A stretch of DNA of 54,424 nucleotides from Actinoplanes subtropicus. Its GTDB lineage: Bacteria; Actinomycetota; Actinomycetes; Mycobacteriales; Micromonosporaceae. Position 1 is the first letter of the stretch, and each line of letters starts with the position of its first letter. The notes below the pieces were generated by a model that was not told where the DNA came from, ran no database searches, and saw nothing but the letters and a program-made list of their open reading frames with translations. The stretch spans positions 1 to 54,424 of the forward strand of contig NZ_JOJL01000047.1 in NCBI RefSeq assembly GCF_000721705.1. The letters run 5' to 3'. Both the position numbers and the translations under genes were made by a program. Below, piece after piece: positions 24,330 to 32,451 of the stretch.

Positions 24330-24512
24330 ATGAATGTCGCCGTTTCGCCCCGTCAGGTGCTCATCGGGTTACTGATGGCTCTGGCACTCGTGGCCGGCGC
24401 GGTCGGTGCCGTGGCAGCCACCCATCAGGGCTCTCGAGCCGGCATCTCGGCGACCACCGGTGTCGGGAACGCCGACGCCAGCGGCCCCAGCGGCCGCGGC
24501 GCCGGCCACTGA
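24330..24512 (+). CDS. Small exported or membrane-anchored peptide precursor, unknown function
   Basis: 60 aa, preceded by a strong GGAAAGGAG site. Residues 1-30 form a signal-like segment (PRQVLIGLLMALALVAGAVG) ending in AVAA. The remaining 30 or so residues are Gly/Ser/Ala/Thr-rich with two His and no Cys. The gene is followed after 19 bp by a 12-bp-stem hairpin and then by a polytopic membrane protein, a small membrane protein and an S53 peptidase on the same strand. Not recognised as any known family. Confidence 0.6.
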   Translation: MNVAVSPRQVLIGLLMALALVAGAVGAVAATHQGSRAGISATTGVGNADASGPSGRGAGH

Positions 24513-24531
24513 CTCTCGACTCCCTTGACGG

Positions 24532-24559
24532 CACCGCTGCCGGCCGGCCGGCAGCGGTG
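24532..24559 (+). terminator. Very strong hairpin between peptide gene and membrane-protein gene
   Basis: CACCGCTGCCGG (24532-24543) pairs perfectly with CCGGCAGCGGTG (24548-24559) around CCGG. At 19 bp after the peptide stop and 89 bp before the next start, it could end most transcripts and give excess of the peptide mRNA, or act as an attenuator or mRNA stabiliser. Confidence 0.5.
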
Positions 24560-24648
24560 GCGTGGCCGACGGCTCGATGGCCACGTCGCAGGCGCCGGCC
24601 TGCCCGTCGCCGGCACCGACTGTCCGGACCACGTGAGGAGCCCCGGCC

Positions 24649-25833
24649 GTGAACCCCCTCGCCCCGCCACCCTCCCCGCCCGGACCTGCGGCCGGCGCCC
24701 CGCGGACCGGCAACGACCCGAGCCTGCCCCGCAGCGCCTACTTCGTGGGCCCGGTGACGGACTTCCTGGCCGTCGGCGGCGCGGCCCTGATGGTCTTCGC
24801 CTTGTTCCTGGCTCTGCCGCGGCTGGCCACCGCTCCTGCCGTGGGCTGGCTGGTCGCGGTCGGCTTGTGGGTGTGCAACTATCCGCACTTCGCCTCGACG
24901 AACTACCGGCTCTACAGCTCCCGGACGTCGCGGCGTGCCTACCCCGCCACGGCGTGGCTAACCCCCGCGCTGCTGCTGGCGGCCGTCGTCGCCTGCTTTC
25001 TGCGCCCGGCCACCGCCGCCGACCTGGTGCTGATCTACTTTCTCTGGTCGCCTTACCACTACAGTGCCCAGGCCATGGGGGTGGCGATGGTCTACAGCCG
25101 GCGCTGCGGGCTGGACCTGACCCGGGCCGAGCGCCGTGTTCTCGCCGGACTCTCCCAGGTCAGCTTCGTGACCGCCACCGCACACATCCAGGCCGACCGC
25201 CACACCTACCACTACTTCGGCGTCGCCTACACCGGGTTGGGCATCCCCGGGCTGGTCCCGCGGTTGCTCGACGTCGTGCTGTGGGCCAGCCTGCTGGCCG
25301 TCGCCGCCGTGATTGCCCGGCGCGCCTTGACCGGGCGCCGGATGATCCCCTTCATCGTCCTGCTCCCGCTGATCACCCAGTTTCTCTGGTCCACAGCGGC
25401 CACCCCGGGCTACTACGCCGTGATCATCCCGTTCTTCCACTGCCTGCAGTACCTGTTCATCGCGTGGAACTACCAGCTCGCCGTGGCGGCCGCCGCACCC
25501 GACCGGAGGCGGTCGACCCGGTTCGCCGTCACCGAGACCGCGCGCTGGGCCGCCCTCAACGCGGCCCTAGGTTTCGCGCTGTTCTGGTGCCTGCCCTACG
25601 CCGGCCACGTCCTCGGACGGTCGCTGGCGTTCAGCACCGCGGTCATCCTGGCAGCGGTCCAGATCCACCACTTCTTCGTCGACGGGGTGATCTGGAAACT
25701 ACGCGCCCCATCCACCCGCCAACCTTTGATGTCGACCCTGTCGGACGTCGCCGGACGTGCGCCCCGGGCTCGGCCATCGGGCAGGGCGCTGGCCGCGTTG
25801 GCAGCCGGCGCCTCGGTGGACCCTGACCTGTGA
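24649..25833 (+). CDS. Polytopic membrane protein with conserved-looking histidine motifs, unknown function
   Basis: 394 aa from a GTG start. A Pro-rich cytoplasmic N-terminus of about 30 residues is followed by roughly nine hydrophobic segments. Histidines cluster at helix ends: NYPHFAS near 84, WSPYHYSAQ near 130, HIQADRHTYHYFG near 178-190, FFHCLQYLFIAWNYQ near 264 and QIHHFFVDGVIWKLR near 340. The pattern recalls membrane metalloenzymes with His boxes (desaturase- or carotenoid-cleaving-like), but no family can be named. It is 14 bp upstream of the next small membrane gene, so co-transcribed with it and the S53 peptidase. Confidence 0.7.
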   Translation: MNPLAPPPSPPGPAAGAPRTGNDPSLPRSAYFVGPVTDFLAVGGAALMVFALFLALPRLATAPAVGWLVAVGLWVCNYPHFASTNYRLYSSRTSRRAYPATAWLTPALLLAAVVACFLRPATAADLVLIYFLWSPYHYSAQAMGVAMVYSRRCGLDLTRAERRVLAGLSQVSFVTATAHIQADRHTYHYFGVAYTGLGIPGLVPRLLDVVLWASLLAVAAVIARRALTGRRMIPFIVLLPLITQFLWSTAATPGYYAVIIPFFHCLQYLFIAWNYQLAVAAAAPDRRRSTRFAVTETARWAALNAALGFALFWCLPYAGHVLGRSLAFSTAVILAAVQIHHFFVDGVIWKLRAPSTRQPLMSTLSDVAGRAPRARPSGRALAALAAGASVDPDL

Positions 25834-25846
25834 CGGGAGACGTCCG

Positions 25847-26095
25847 ATGACCTGGCCACACCTTTTCCTGGCGCTCGTCGGCTTGATCCTTGCGGTGACG
25901 GCGTACGTCTGCGCCTTCCGGCTGCGCCCCGGCTGGGTCAGCTCGGCCGGCCTCGCCCTGGTGCTGGCCGGAGCCTTCATCACTTTCACCGGCACACCCA
26001 CCGACATCCGCGCCCAACCGGCGGTGGGACTGGCCTTCTTCGTCGCCTGGATCGCCCTGTTCCGGCTCATGGGACGGTTCGAGAGGCCGCGGTGA
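25847..26095 (+). CDS. Small membrane protein, unknown function
   Basis: 82 aa, three hydrophobic segments (LFLALVGLILAVTAYVCAF, VSSAGLALVLAGAFITF, VGLAFFVAWIALFRL). Start ATG 25847 just after the previous stop. Its TGA overlaps the GTG of the S53 peptidase. No family recognised; its strict coupling suggests a partner of the flanking membrane protein or of the peptidase. Confidence 0.65.
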   Translation: MTWPHLFLALVGLILAVTAYVCAFRLRPGWVSSAGLALVLAGAFITFTGTPTDIRAQPAVGLAFFVAWIALFRLMGRFERPR

Positions 26096-28158
26096 CCCCG
26101 GCACCACGGGCGGCACCGCGCCAAGCAACGCCGGCGACGACCGACCCGGCCGTCGCCGGCTCCAGGCGCGGACGCTCCGGGATGCGGCGCCGGCGGGCCC
26201 GGCGCCGCCTCGTGGTGCTGGCGGTGGCGGTGACGCTTGTCGTCGCCACCGCGGCGACGGCGCAGACCCGGTGGCCGGTGGAGCTGATCACCGCGACCGG
26301 CGCCGGCGTGGCCGACCCGGACGGCGCTGAGACCCTGCCGGCGGACGCGGAGGCGGCGCTGACGATCAATCTGCCCCTGCGCGATCTCGCCGCCGCCGAG
26401 CGGCTCGCCGCGCAGGTCTCCGACCCCGCCGATCCCGGCTATGGCCGCTTCCTGACCCAGGCGCAGTTCACCGATCGGTTCGCGATCCGGCCCGACCTGC
26501 TGGCCAGGCTTCGAGACTGGCTGTCGCACGAGGGCCTGACCATCACCGCGACATCGCCGTCCCGGCGGTGGGTCAGGGTGCGGGCCCACGTCACGGTCCT
26601 CGAACGGGCCTTCCGGACCACCTTCCGGCCCGCGCCGTCAGCCACGGTCGGCTGGGTTCCCTCGCGGCCGCCGACCGTTCCTCGGGAACTCGCCGGCGCG
26701 GTCGAGTCCCTGGGCGGCCTCACTCCCCTCGACCCTGGCGTCACCGAGACGACGGTCCCAGGCCCACCGCCGCCCGCGTTCCGCCGCCCGGACATCTGCT
26801 CGCCGGCCCACGGCTTGCGCCGAGCCGAGGACGACCCCCGCACCCGGCAGGTACCGCCTTCGTACGCGGGCACTCCGCTGGCCGTCTGCGGTTACACGGC
26901 CCGGCAGTTGCGTGCCTTCTACGGCGCCTCCGCGCTGACCGCCGCGGGCGTGGACGGACGCGGGGCAACGGTCGCCGTGATCGGCGCCTACCGCTCGCCA
27001 ACCCTGGAGCAGGACACCCAGCGCTGGGCCGCACGCCAGGGGGAGCCGGTCCTGCGCCCCGGCCAGCTGCGAGTGCTGCCCCCGGCCCGGTTCTCCTACG
27101 GCTCCGCTGACCACCGCAATGGGGACGCTTGCGACGAGCCCAGCTGGTACACCGAGCAGACCATGGACGTCGAAGCGGTGCACGGGATGGCTCCGGGCGC
27201 CGACATCGCCGTCGTCCCGGCCGTCAGCTGTCAGCTCTCCGACCTGTACGAGGCCGTCCAGCGCGTGCTCGACGAAAGCCTCGCCCCGATCGTCAGCTGC
27301 ACCTTCAGCACCCCCGCCGACGCCCTGACCGGCGCCGACCTGGCGTCGGCGCACGCGACCTTCGTGCAGGCCGTCGTTCAAGGGGTCGGCCTCTACGCCT
27401 CCAGCGGCGACGCCGGCGACAACCTGATCCGCCGCGGGGCCAGGACCGTCACCTACCCGGCCGCCGACCCCTGGGTGACCGCGGTCGGCGGGACCTCGAT
27501 CGGCGTGTCCGCCACCGGCGCCCGAATCTTCGAAGTGGGGTGGCAGACGGCGGCGTCGGAACTGGTCGCCCGCCGGCGGACCACCGCCGCCTCCGACGCG
27601 TTCGACGCCGGCGGCGGGGGCGGCGTCAGCCGTACCTTCGCTCAACCGGCCTACCAGAAGGGCGTCGTCCCAGCCGACGTCTCCCAGTACTTCGGCGGCA
27701 CACCGGGCCGGGCCGTACCCGACCTGGCCGCCGTGGCGGACCCCACCACCGGCTACCTGATCGGCCAGACCCAGCTGTTCCCGGACGGCCGAAGCACCTA
27801 CGTCGAGCTACGCGTCGGCGGCACCAGCCTGGCCACACCCCTGGTCGCCGCTGTGATGGCCCTCGCCCAGCAGGCCCGAGGCATACCCCTCGGCTTCGCC
27901 GCTCCTGCCCTCTACCGGCTCGCCGGCACCCCCGCCTTCCATGACATCGTGCCGGCGCCCCACACGATCGCCGTCATCACCGCGTCCTACCGCAACGACC
28001 GGGACCCGAGCGGGGGCACCCAACTGCAGCTGCGCACGTTCGACACCGCTCAGACCATCCACACCCGCGCCGGCTACGACGACGAAACAGGACTAGGCAC
28101 CCCCGATGCGCGACCCCTCGTCATGGCGCTGGCGCGGCAGGCCGCCGGCGCTGCTTGA
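26092..28158 (+). CDS. S53-family serine-carboxyl peptidase (sedolisin/kumamolisin-like), exported
   Basis: 688 aa. Arg-rich N-terminus and membrane/signal segment (VVLAVAVTLVVATAATA), an S53 propeptide (INLPLRDLAAAERLAAQVSD...YGRFLTQAQF) and then the catalytic domain. Catalytic Glu 355 and Asp 359 lie in TEQTMDVEAVHG, oxyanion Asp 440 in SSGDAGDN and Ser 579 in GGTSLATPLVAAVMA; GLGTPDA near the C-terminus fits the Ca site. All essential residues are present. Family members are self-activating acid peptidases working outside the cell. It is the last gene of the cassette that starts with the small exported peptide, so it may process that peptide or act as a general acid protease. Confidence 0.92.
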   Translation: MTPAPRAAPRQATPATTDPAVAGSRRGRSGMRRRRARRRLVVLAVAVTLVVATAATAQTRWPVELITATGAGVADPDGAETLPADAEAALTINLPLRDLAAAERLAAQVSDPADPGYGRFLTQAQFTDRFAIRPDLLARLRDWLSHEGLTITATSPSRRWVRVRAHVTVLERAFRTTFRPAPSATVGWVPSRPPTVPRELAGAVESLGGLTPLDPGVTETTVPGPPPPAFRRPDICSPAHGLRRAEDDPRTRQVPPSYAGTPLAVCGYTARQLRAFYGASALTAAGVDGRGATVAVIGAYRSPTLEQDTQRWAARQGEPVLRPGQLRVLPPARFSYGSADHRNGDACDEPSWYTEQTMDVEAVHGMAPGADIAVVPAVSCQLSDLYEAVQRVLDESLAPIVSCTFSTPADALTGADLASAHATFVQAVVQGVGLYASSGDAGDNLIRRGARTVTYPAADPWVTAVGGTSIGVSATGARIFEVGWQTAASELVARRRTTAASDAFDAGGGGGVSRTFAQPAYQKGVVPADVSQYFGGTPGRAVPDLAAVADPTTGYLIGQTQLFPDGRSTYVELRVGGTSLATPLVAAVMALAQQARGIPLGFAAPALYRLAGTPAFHDIVPAPHTIAVITASYRNDRDPSGGTQLQLRTFDTAQTIHTRAGYDDETGLGTPDARPLVMALARQAAGAA

Positions 28159-28175
28159 GCTGAGGTGGCGGCGTC

Positions 28176-29522
28176 TCACGTGTTTCCGGTGAGTTCGATG
28201 CGGGCCGGAGCCTGTCCGGTCGCCGGATCATGTTCGTCACGGAACAGGTGATGGGCGACGTCCAAGGCCAGCCGCACGGTCAGGGAGTCCATCTCGGCCG
28301 CGCGCCCCAGCAGTTCCACGGCTTGCTTCACGCGGTAGGCGACCGTACCGCGGGCGATGTGCAGTGCCTGAGCGGCTTGAGCGCGGCTTCTCCTGCAGGT
28401 GAGGTAGACACGCAGGGTCTCACGGAGTTCGGCAGATCGGCGGCCGGGTTCTCCTAGCCCTCCGAGAGTGTGCTCGACGAAGGCGCGGGCCGCGCCCGGA
28501 TCCCGCATGACCAGTGCCAGCATCGCCACATCGGTGTAGGTGCAGAGCCAGGAATCGCCGTGTTCGCCGAAGAACTGTTCACTCACCAGTGCCGCCTCAT
28601 GACTGCGGCGGATGCCGTCGAGCCCCACGACCACCCGTCCCGCGCAGGCTCGCAGCCCGGGTGGCGGCGACAGCAGGGCACGGGCCGTGTCCGGGAAGGA
28701 GGGGCCGATGGGACAGTCCCATCGCGTCCACATCCACAATCGGCCTGCTCGCTCGGAAAGCAACATGGGCGGCCCGCCGCGGAGCACGTTGCTCAGGGCT
28801 ACCGCGAACCGAGCCAGGTCATTCGACGATAACGGGCTGGCCGGGTCACTGGAGAGGAGCACGGCAAGGTGGCGGTCCGCCGGATCGATCCCGAGCACCC
28901 GTTCGGCCTGGTGCGGCAGCACGCAAGCGCCGGCCAGGATGTCGTGCACCAGTTGGCGGGCGGCGTCGCTCAAAACACCACGGACATGGCGGCCTTCCTC
29001 GAGCCGGTAGACGTCGGCGATCGCTTTGCTGTTCGACTCCGCACTGGCGGCGGCAAGGTCGGCCAGTTCCCGGTTGCGGCGGATCTGGCGGTCGGCGTCC
29101 ACCAGTTCCTCCCGGCCGGTGAGCACCTCCCCCATGACATGGGTGTGCGCCAGCCAAACGCTTCGCAAAACCGTGCCCAACGGAACCAGCCGCCCGGCAA
29201 GAACCGAGATCGCCTCGCGGACCTCTTCCGGCAACGTGGCCGAAGACTGCCTGCCCACCTGCGGTGATCGGCCCACGGCCTGCCGCACAGCGAGTAGACT
29301 GTAACGGCACACAGTCGTCAGGGCCCGCAATGTCACGCCGTCCAGGCTCTCCCCGGGAATCTGACTGACGATCGACTCGGCCGTCCGGGCAAGACCCGAC
29401 CCTTCCGATGCCCGATCGACCGGCGCCGGGGCACGCTCAGCGGCGGCGTCCGATAACAGGACCGCCTCACCGGACGACCGTCGTGGGTTACGAGCGCGTC
29501 GGTTTGAATCTGGCATGCTCAT
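28176..29522 (-). CDS. PucR/CdaR-type transcriptional regulator
   Basis: 448 aa. The C-terminal helix-turn-helix of the PucR family is clear: LRVYLTCRRSRAQAAQALHI, then ARGTVAYRVKQAVELLGR. The middle region (DLARFAVALSNVLRGG, LLALRRS-like SHEAALVSEQF) corresponds to the GGDEF-like/PucR middle domain. Convergent with the S53 gene, 17 bp apart, with no terminator seen. Start MSMPDSN is preferred because AGGA lies upstream. May control the peptidase cassette or the catabolic operons; no operator is visible. Confidence 0.85.
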   Translation of the reverse strand: MSMPDSNRRARNPRRSSGEAVLLSDAAAERAPAPVDRASEGSGLARTAESIVSQIPGESLDGVTLRALTTVCRYSLLAVRQAVGRSPQVGRQSSATLPEEVREAISVLAGRLVPLGTVLRSVWLAHTHVMGEVLTGREELVDADRQIRRNRELADLAAASAESNSKAIADVYRLEEGRHVRGVLSDAARQLVHDILAGACVLPHQAERVLGIDPADRHLAVLLSSDPASPLSSNDLARFAVALSNVLRGGPPMLLSERAGRLWMWTRWDCPIGPSFPDTARALLSPPPGLRACAGRVVVGLDGIRRSHEAALVSEQFFGEHGDSWLCTYTDVAMLALVMRDPGAARAFVEHTLGGLGEPGRRSAELRETLRVYLTCRRSRAQAAQALHIARGTVAYRVKQAVELLGRAAEMDSLTVRLALDVAHHLFRDEHDPATGQAPARIELTGNT

Positions 29523-29667
29523 GGCTTGATAGATCCTCATCGATCATCAGCAACACCTGATCTGGTGGAAATGAGGCGCCAGCCCCACACGCGTCAGGGA
29601 TCCGGGCACCCTTGGGCGGCTTGCGCCCGTCCGCCGGCCCCGCGCTCGACCAACCAGCAAGCGATCA

Positions 29668-29699
29668 GACGGGGCCGGGCGACCAGCCGGGCCCCGTCC
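29668..29699 (-). terminator. Terminator of the second minus-strand catabolic operon
   Basis: GACGGGGCCGG and CCGGGCCCCGTC form a near-perfect 11-bp stem (one bulged base) around GCGACCAG, 24 bp beyond the stop of the MetE-like gene on the minus strand. The rest of the interval 29523-29722 shows no gene. Confidence 0.6.
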
Positions 29700-29722
29700 G
29701 CAGCAGTAATCGGAGCTCAGGA

Positions 29723-30796
29723 CTACAACTCGTTGCCCCAGTAGTAGCGGGCAACGGTCTCGACGATCTGCAGCTTGTCGCGCTGCCGATCCGCGTTGAA
29801 CCGGGTGCCCGCGTGGAACGGGCCGTTGGTGGACAGCGCGATGCTGTCGATGTCCATAACGGTGGCCGCCTTGTCCACCAGGTCCACCAGTTCGTCCGCG
29901 GACTCCATCTCGGGTGTGCCGACATCCACGATGCCGAGAGCGACCACGCAGTCGGGACGGAGCTCCTCGATCGGGAACCGGCCGGCGTCAGCGGCCAGGT
30001 ACTCCACGCACAACCGCTCGAACGGTTGACGGTCTAGGAAGCCTGCGAGGGTGCGGGTGTCATAGCCCTGGCCCGTGTCCAACTCGCCGCACGTGGTGAT
30101 ATCCAGCGCGACCCGGAAGTCGGCGGGCGCGTCAAGGTCGGACAGCACGGCCCCATCGGTGCTCAGGATCAGGTCCAGCGTCGCGTCCGGATCGATGCCG
30201 AGCCCGCGGGCGCGCTCTCGTCCTGCCACCGTGAGCAGGAAAGCGATCACCGGGTTGTGCAGTTGCACGTACTCGATGCCCTGCGCGGCGAGCGCGGCCA
30301 CCTCGTCCCGCACGATCGCGGCCAACTCCTGCCCGCTGCCCTCGTCACCGGTGGCGCATAGGGCCGCGACGTATCCGGGCGAGGGCAGCGCCACCACGCG
30401 GTTGCGCTGCTTGCAGTGGGCGACCAGGAACTCGGCCTCGCGCTGCGCCAGGCGTTCCCGCGGGACCGGCGATCCGCCGAGCGCCCGCCGCACGGGGGTG
30501 AGGCGCTCGCCGAGCAGCTCGGCGATCGGACCGCCCTCAAGCGCCGCGGCGAAACCGTCGACGTGGTCGTAGAACACCGACAACGGGCTGCGACGCCGGT
30601 ACTGCCCGTCACCCATGGCGATGAGCCCGAGCCGGCGCTGCAGGCGCAGGGCGTCGCGGATCGCGGAGTCCTCGGCGGCGCGCAGCCCCGCATCGTCCAG
30701 CGCGCCCCGATCGTGATCGGCCCGGGCCTGAAGCAGGTCGGCCGGGGGCACCAGGCCGACGTGGTGGTCGATGTGATACCTGAAGTCGTCAGCCAT
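29723..30796 (-). CDS. MetE C-terminal-domain-like protein (UROD/MetE superfamily)
   Basis: 357 aa, about half of a full cobalamin-independent methionine synthase, matching stand-alone YxjG-like proteins. N-terminal FRYHIDHHVGLVPPADLL, middle GIEYVQLHNPVIAFLL (MetE-type IQIDEP region without the acidic pair), CGELDTGQGYDTR, ELRPDCVVALGIVDVGTPEM and a C-terminal IALSTNGPF replacing the usual SPxCGF Cys motif. The zinc-binding Cys is therefore altered. Overlaps the GlcG gene by 8 nt. In a THF-methyl island it could be a methyl-handling or demethylating enzyme of a different mechanism; that is inference. Confidence 0.75.
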   Translation of the reverse strand: MADDFRYHIDHHVGLVPPADLLQARADHDRGALDDAGLRAAEDSAIRDALRLQRRLGLIAMGDGQYRRRSPLSVFYDHVDGFAAALEGGPIAELLGERLTPVRRALGGSPVPRERLAQREAEFLVAHCKQRNRVVALPSPGYVAALCATGDEGSGQELAAIVRDEVAALAAQGIEYVQLHNPVIAFLLTVAGRERARGLGIDPDATLDLILSTDGAVLSDLDAPADFRVALDITTCGELDTGQGYDTRTLAGFLDRQPFERLCVEYLAADAGRFPIEELRPDCVVALGIVDVGTPEMESADELVDLVDKAATVMDIDSIALSTNGPFHAGTRFNADRQRDKLQIVETVARYYWGNEL

Positions 30797-31253
30797 GTGG
30801 GTTCGTCTCCTGCTCGGTGCCGGCCCAGGCCGGGAAGTCGTTAGCGAAGCCGGCGGAGGTCACAATCGCCTCACACACGATCTGGTCCTCCTCGGGGCTG
30901 CCGCCGGCCACGCCCACGCCACCGAGGATCTCGCCATCTCTTTTCAAGGTGTAGCCGCCCAGAGTGGCCACGATCGGGTGGTGGCCCATCCGGGCCACCT
31001 GACTGAAGAAGACCGGTTCGCCGTTCGCCCAGCCGCGCAACATCTTGGTGGGGCGCTGCATGACCGCCGCCGAGTACGCCTTGGCGATCGCGATGCTCGG
31101 GGTCAGCGGTCGAGCTCCGTCCATCCGCTCCACGGCGACCACGAAGCCGCCGTAGTCCACCACGGCGACGCTCAGCGCCTTGCCCAGCCGCAGCGCGTGC
31201 TGTCGAGCGTCCTCGATCAACGCGCGAGCCTCCTCCAGAGTCGGTCTGCTCAT
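30789..31253 (-). CDS. GlcG/HbpS-family (heme-degrading/binding fold) protein
   Basis: 154 aa. Family pattern: ARQHALRLGKALSVAVVDYG near 15-35, SIAIAKAYSAAVMQRPT near 52, ATLGGYTLKRDGEILGGVGV and AGGSPEEDQIVCEAI near 105-130. Start MSRPTLEEAR, ATG overlapping the hydrolase stop. Proteins of this fold are frequent in aromatic and glycolate operons, with heme- or small-acid-binding roles proposed. The exact role here is unknown. Confidence 0.85.
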   Translation of the reverse strand: MSRPTLEEARALIEDARQHALRLGKALSVAVVDYGGFVVAVERMDGARPLTPSIAIAKAYSAAVMQRPTKMLRGWANGEPVFFSQVARMGHHPIVATLGGYTLKRDGEILGGVGVAGGSPEEDQIVCEAIVTSAGFANDFPAWAGTEQETNPHG

Positions 31254-32050
31254 TGTTGCTGCGCTCCCGTCGCCACAGTGGAATACACCCGGCACAGGAA
31301 GCGCTCCAGCGCCGGGTTGAACAATTCCGGGTTCTCCCAATACATCGCATGTGGGCCGCCGGGAACCAGCTCCAACATCGCCCCGGTCACCCGCTCGGCG
31401 GCCGCTTGCACGGTCTGCGGGCTGAGCGCGGGGTCGCTGTCACCGGCCAGAAAGCACATCGGGATGCCAGAGTCGATCACCTCCGGCACGGTCGGTCCGT
31501 CGGCACCCAACGGACGCAACTGGGCGATGCCGGCGGCATTGAACGTACCCATCTGCTGGAACAGGAAGGTGAAATCGGGACGATCGCGGCGGAATTCCGG
31601 TGTGAGCAACCGGTCCAACAGAGGCAGCCGCTCGGCCCGCTCCCGATCCCCGCGCACCCGCGCGCTCAGGTCCGGGTCGCTGATCGCGCCGATCGACTGC
31701 GCGAGCACCACACCGGTGACGCGCTGCGGAGCGCGCAGCGCTGCCCGTAGCACGGCAGCACCGCCGATCGACTGGCCGACCAGCACCGCGCGCTGCAGTT
31801 GGGCCGCGGAGACCACCGCGGCGATGTCATCGGGAAGTGCCGCCGCATCGAAGCCGGCGATGTCCGTGTGCGAGCGGCCGAAGCCACGCAGATCCAAGGT
31901 GACGACCGTGTACCGATCACGCAGCCAACACACCTGCTGCCACCAGGACGCGTGATGGCCGCCTGAGCCGTGCACCAGCACGACGGCCGGACCGCTGCCG
32001 TGCTGTTCGTAGTAGATCCTGGTGCCGTCCGGGGATATCGCGTAGGTCAT
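31250..32050 (-). CDS. Alpha/beta hydrolase, paralogue 2
   Basis: 266 aa. Same layout as the protein at 15198: VHGSGGHHASWWQQ, nucleophile GQSIGGAAV, acid FLAGDSDPALSP and His in PGGPHAMYWENPELFN. ATGA overlap with the upstream VOC gene. The two paralogues share most motif residues, so both probably act on related substrates. Confidence 0.85.
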   Translation of the reverse strand: MTYAISPDGTRIYYEQHGSGPAVVLVHGSGGHHASWWQQVCWLRDRYTVVTLDLRGFGRSHTDIAGFDAAALPDDIAAVVSAAQLQRAVLVGQSIGGAAVLRAALRAPQRVTGVVLAQSIGAISDPDLSARVRGDRERAERLPLLDRLLTPEFRRDRPDFTFLFQQMGTFNAAGIAQLRPLGADGPTVPEVIDSGIPMCFLAGDSDPALSPQTVQAAAERVTGAMLELVPGGPHAMYWENPELFNPALERFLCRVYSTVATGAQQQ

Positions 32051-32451
32051 CAGTCTCGGTCCATTCGCCAGCTGTTCTCTCGGGGGCGGACCGGATGCCA
32101 CACGAGTTCGATCATGGTGTGGTCCGGGTCGAAGATGTAGCAGAACAGCGAGTCGTCCGACGGGCGCTTGCCGGGCCGCGTGTGCCGCACGCCCAACACC
32201 TTCAGATGCCCCAGGAAACCTTCCCAGTCCTCCACCTCCACCGCGAAGTGGTACGGCGCCATCCGGTCCATGTCATCGACCGGCGTGAAATGCAGCGAGA
32301 AGTTGCCGCGAGTAAGCAGCAGGAGCCGAGAATTGCTGTTCGGATTCATAGACTTCATTCCGAACACGTCCCCGTACCACTTAGTCGTGCGTTCCGGATC
32401 ACTGGTCGGGAAGTTCACATGATGGAGATACGCCGGAAGGGTGCTGCTCAT
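32050..32451 (-). CDS. VOC-superfamily protein, paralogue 2
   Basis: 133 aa: YLHHVNFPTSDPERTTKWY, HFTPVDDMDRMAPYHFAVEV and DPDHTMIELVWH. It is the twin of the VOC protein at 15965, with a short extra C-terminal tail. Translationally coupled on both sides, to the FAH-family gene before it and the hydrolase after it. Confidence 0.83.
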   Translation of the reverse strand: MSSTLPAYLHHVNFPTSDPERTTKWYGDVFGMKSMNPNSNSRLLLLTRGNFSLHFTPVDDMDRMAPYHFAVEVEDWEGFLGHLKVLGVRHTRPGKRPSDDSLFCYIFDPDHTMIELVWHPVRPRENSWRMDRD

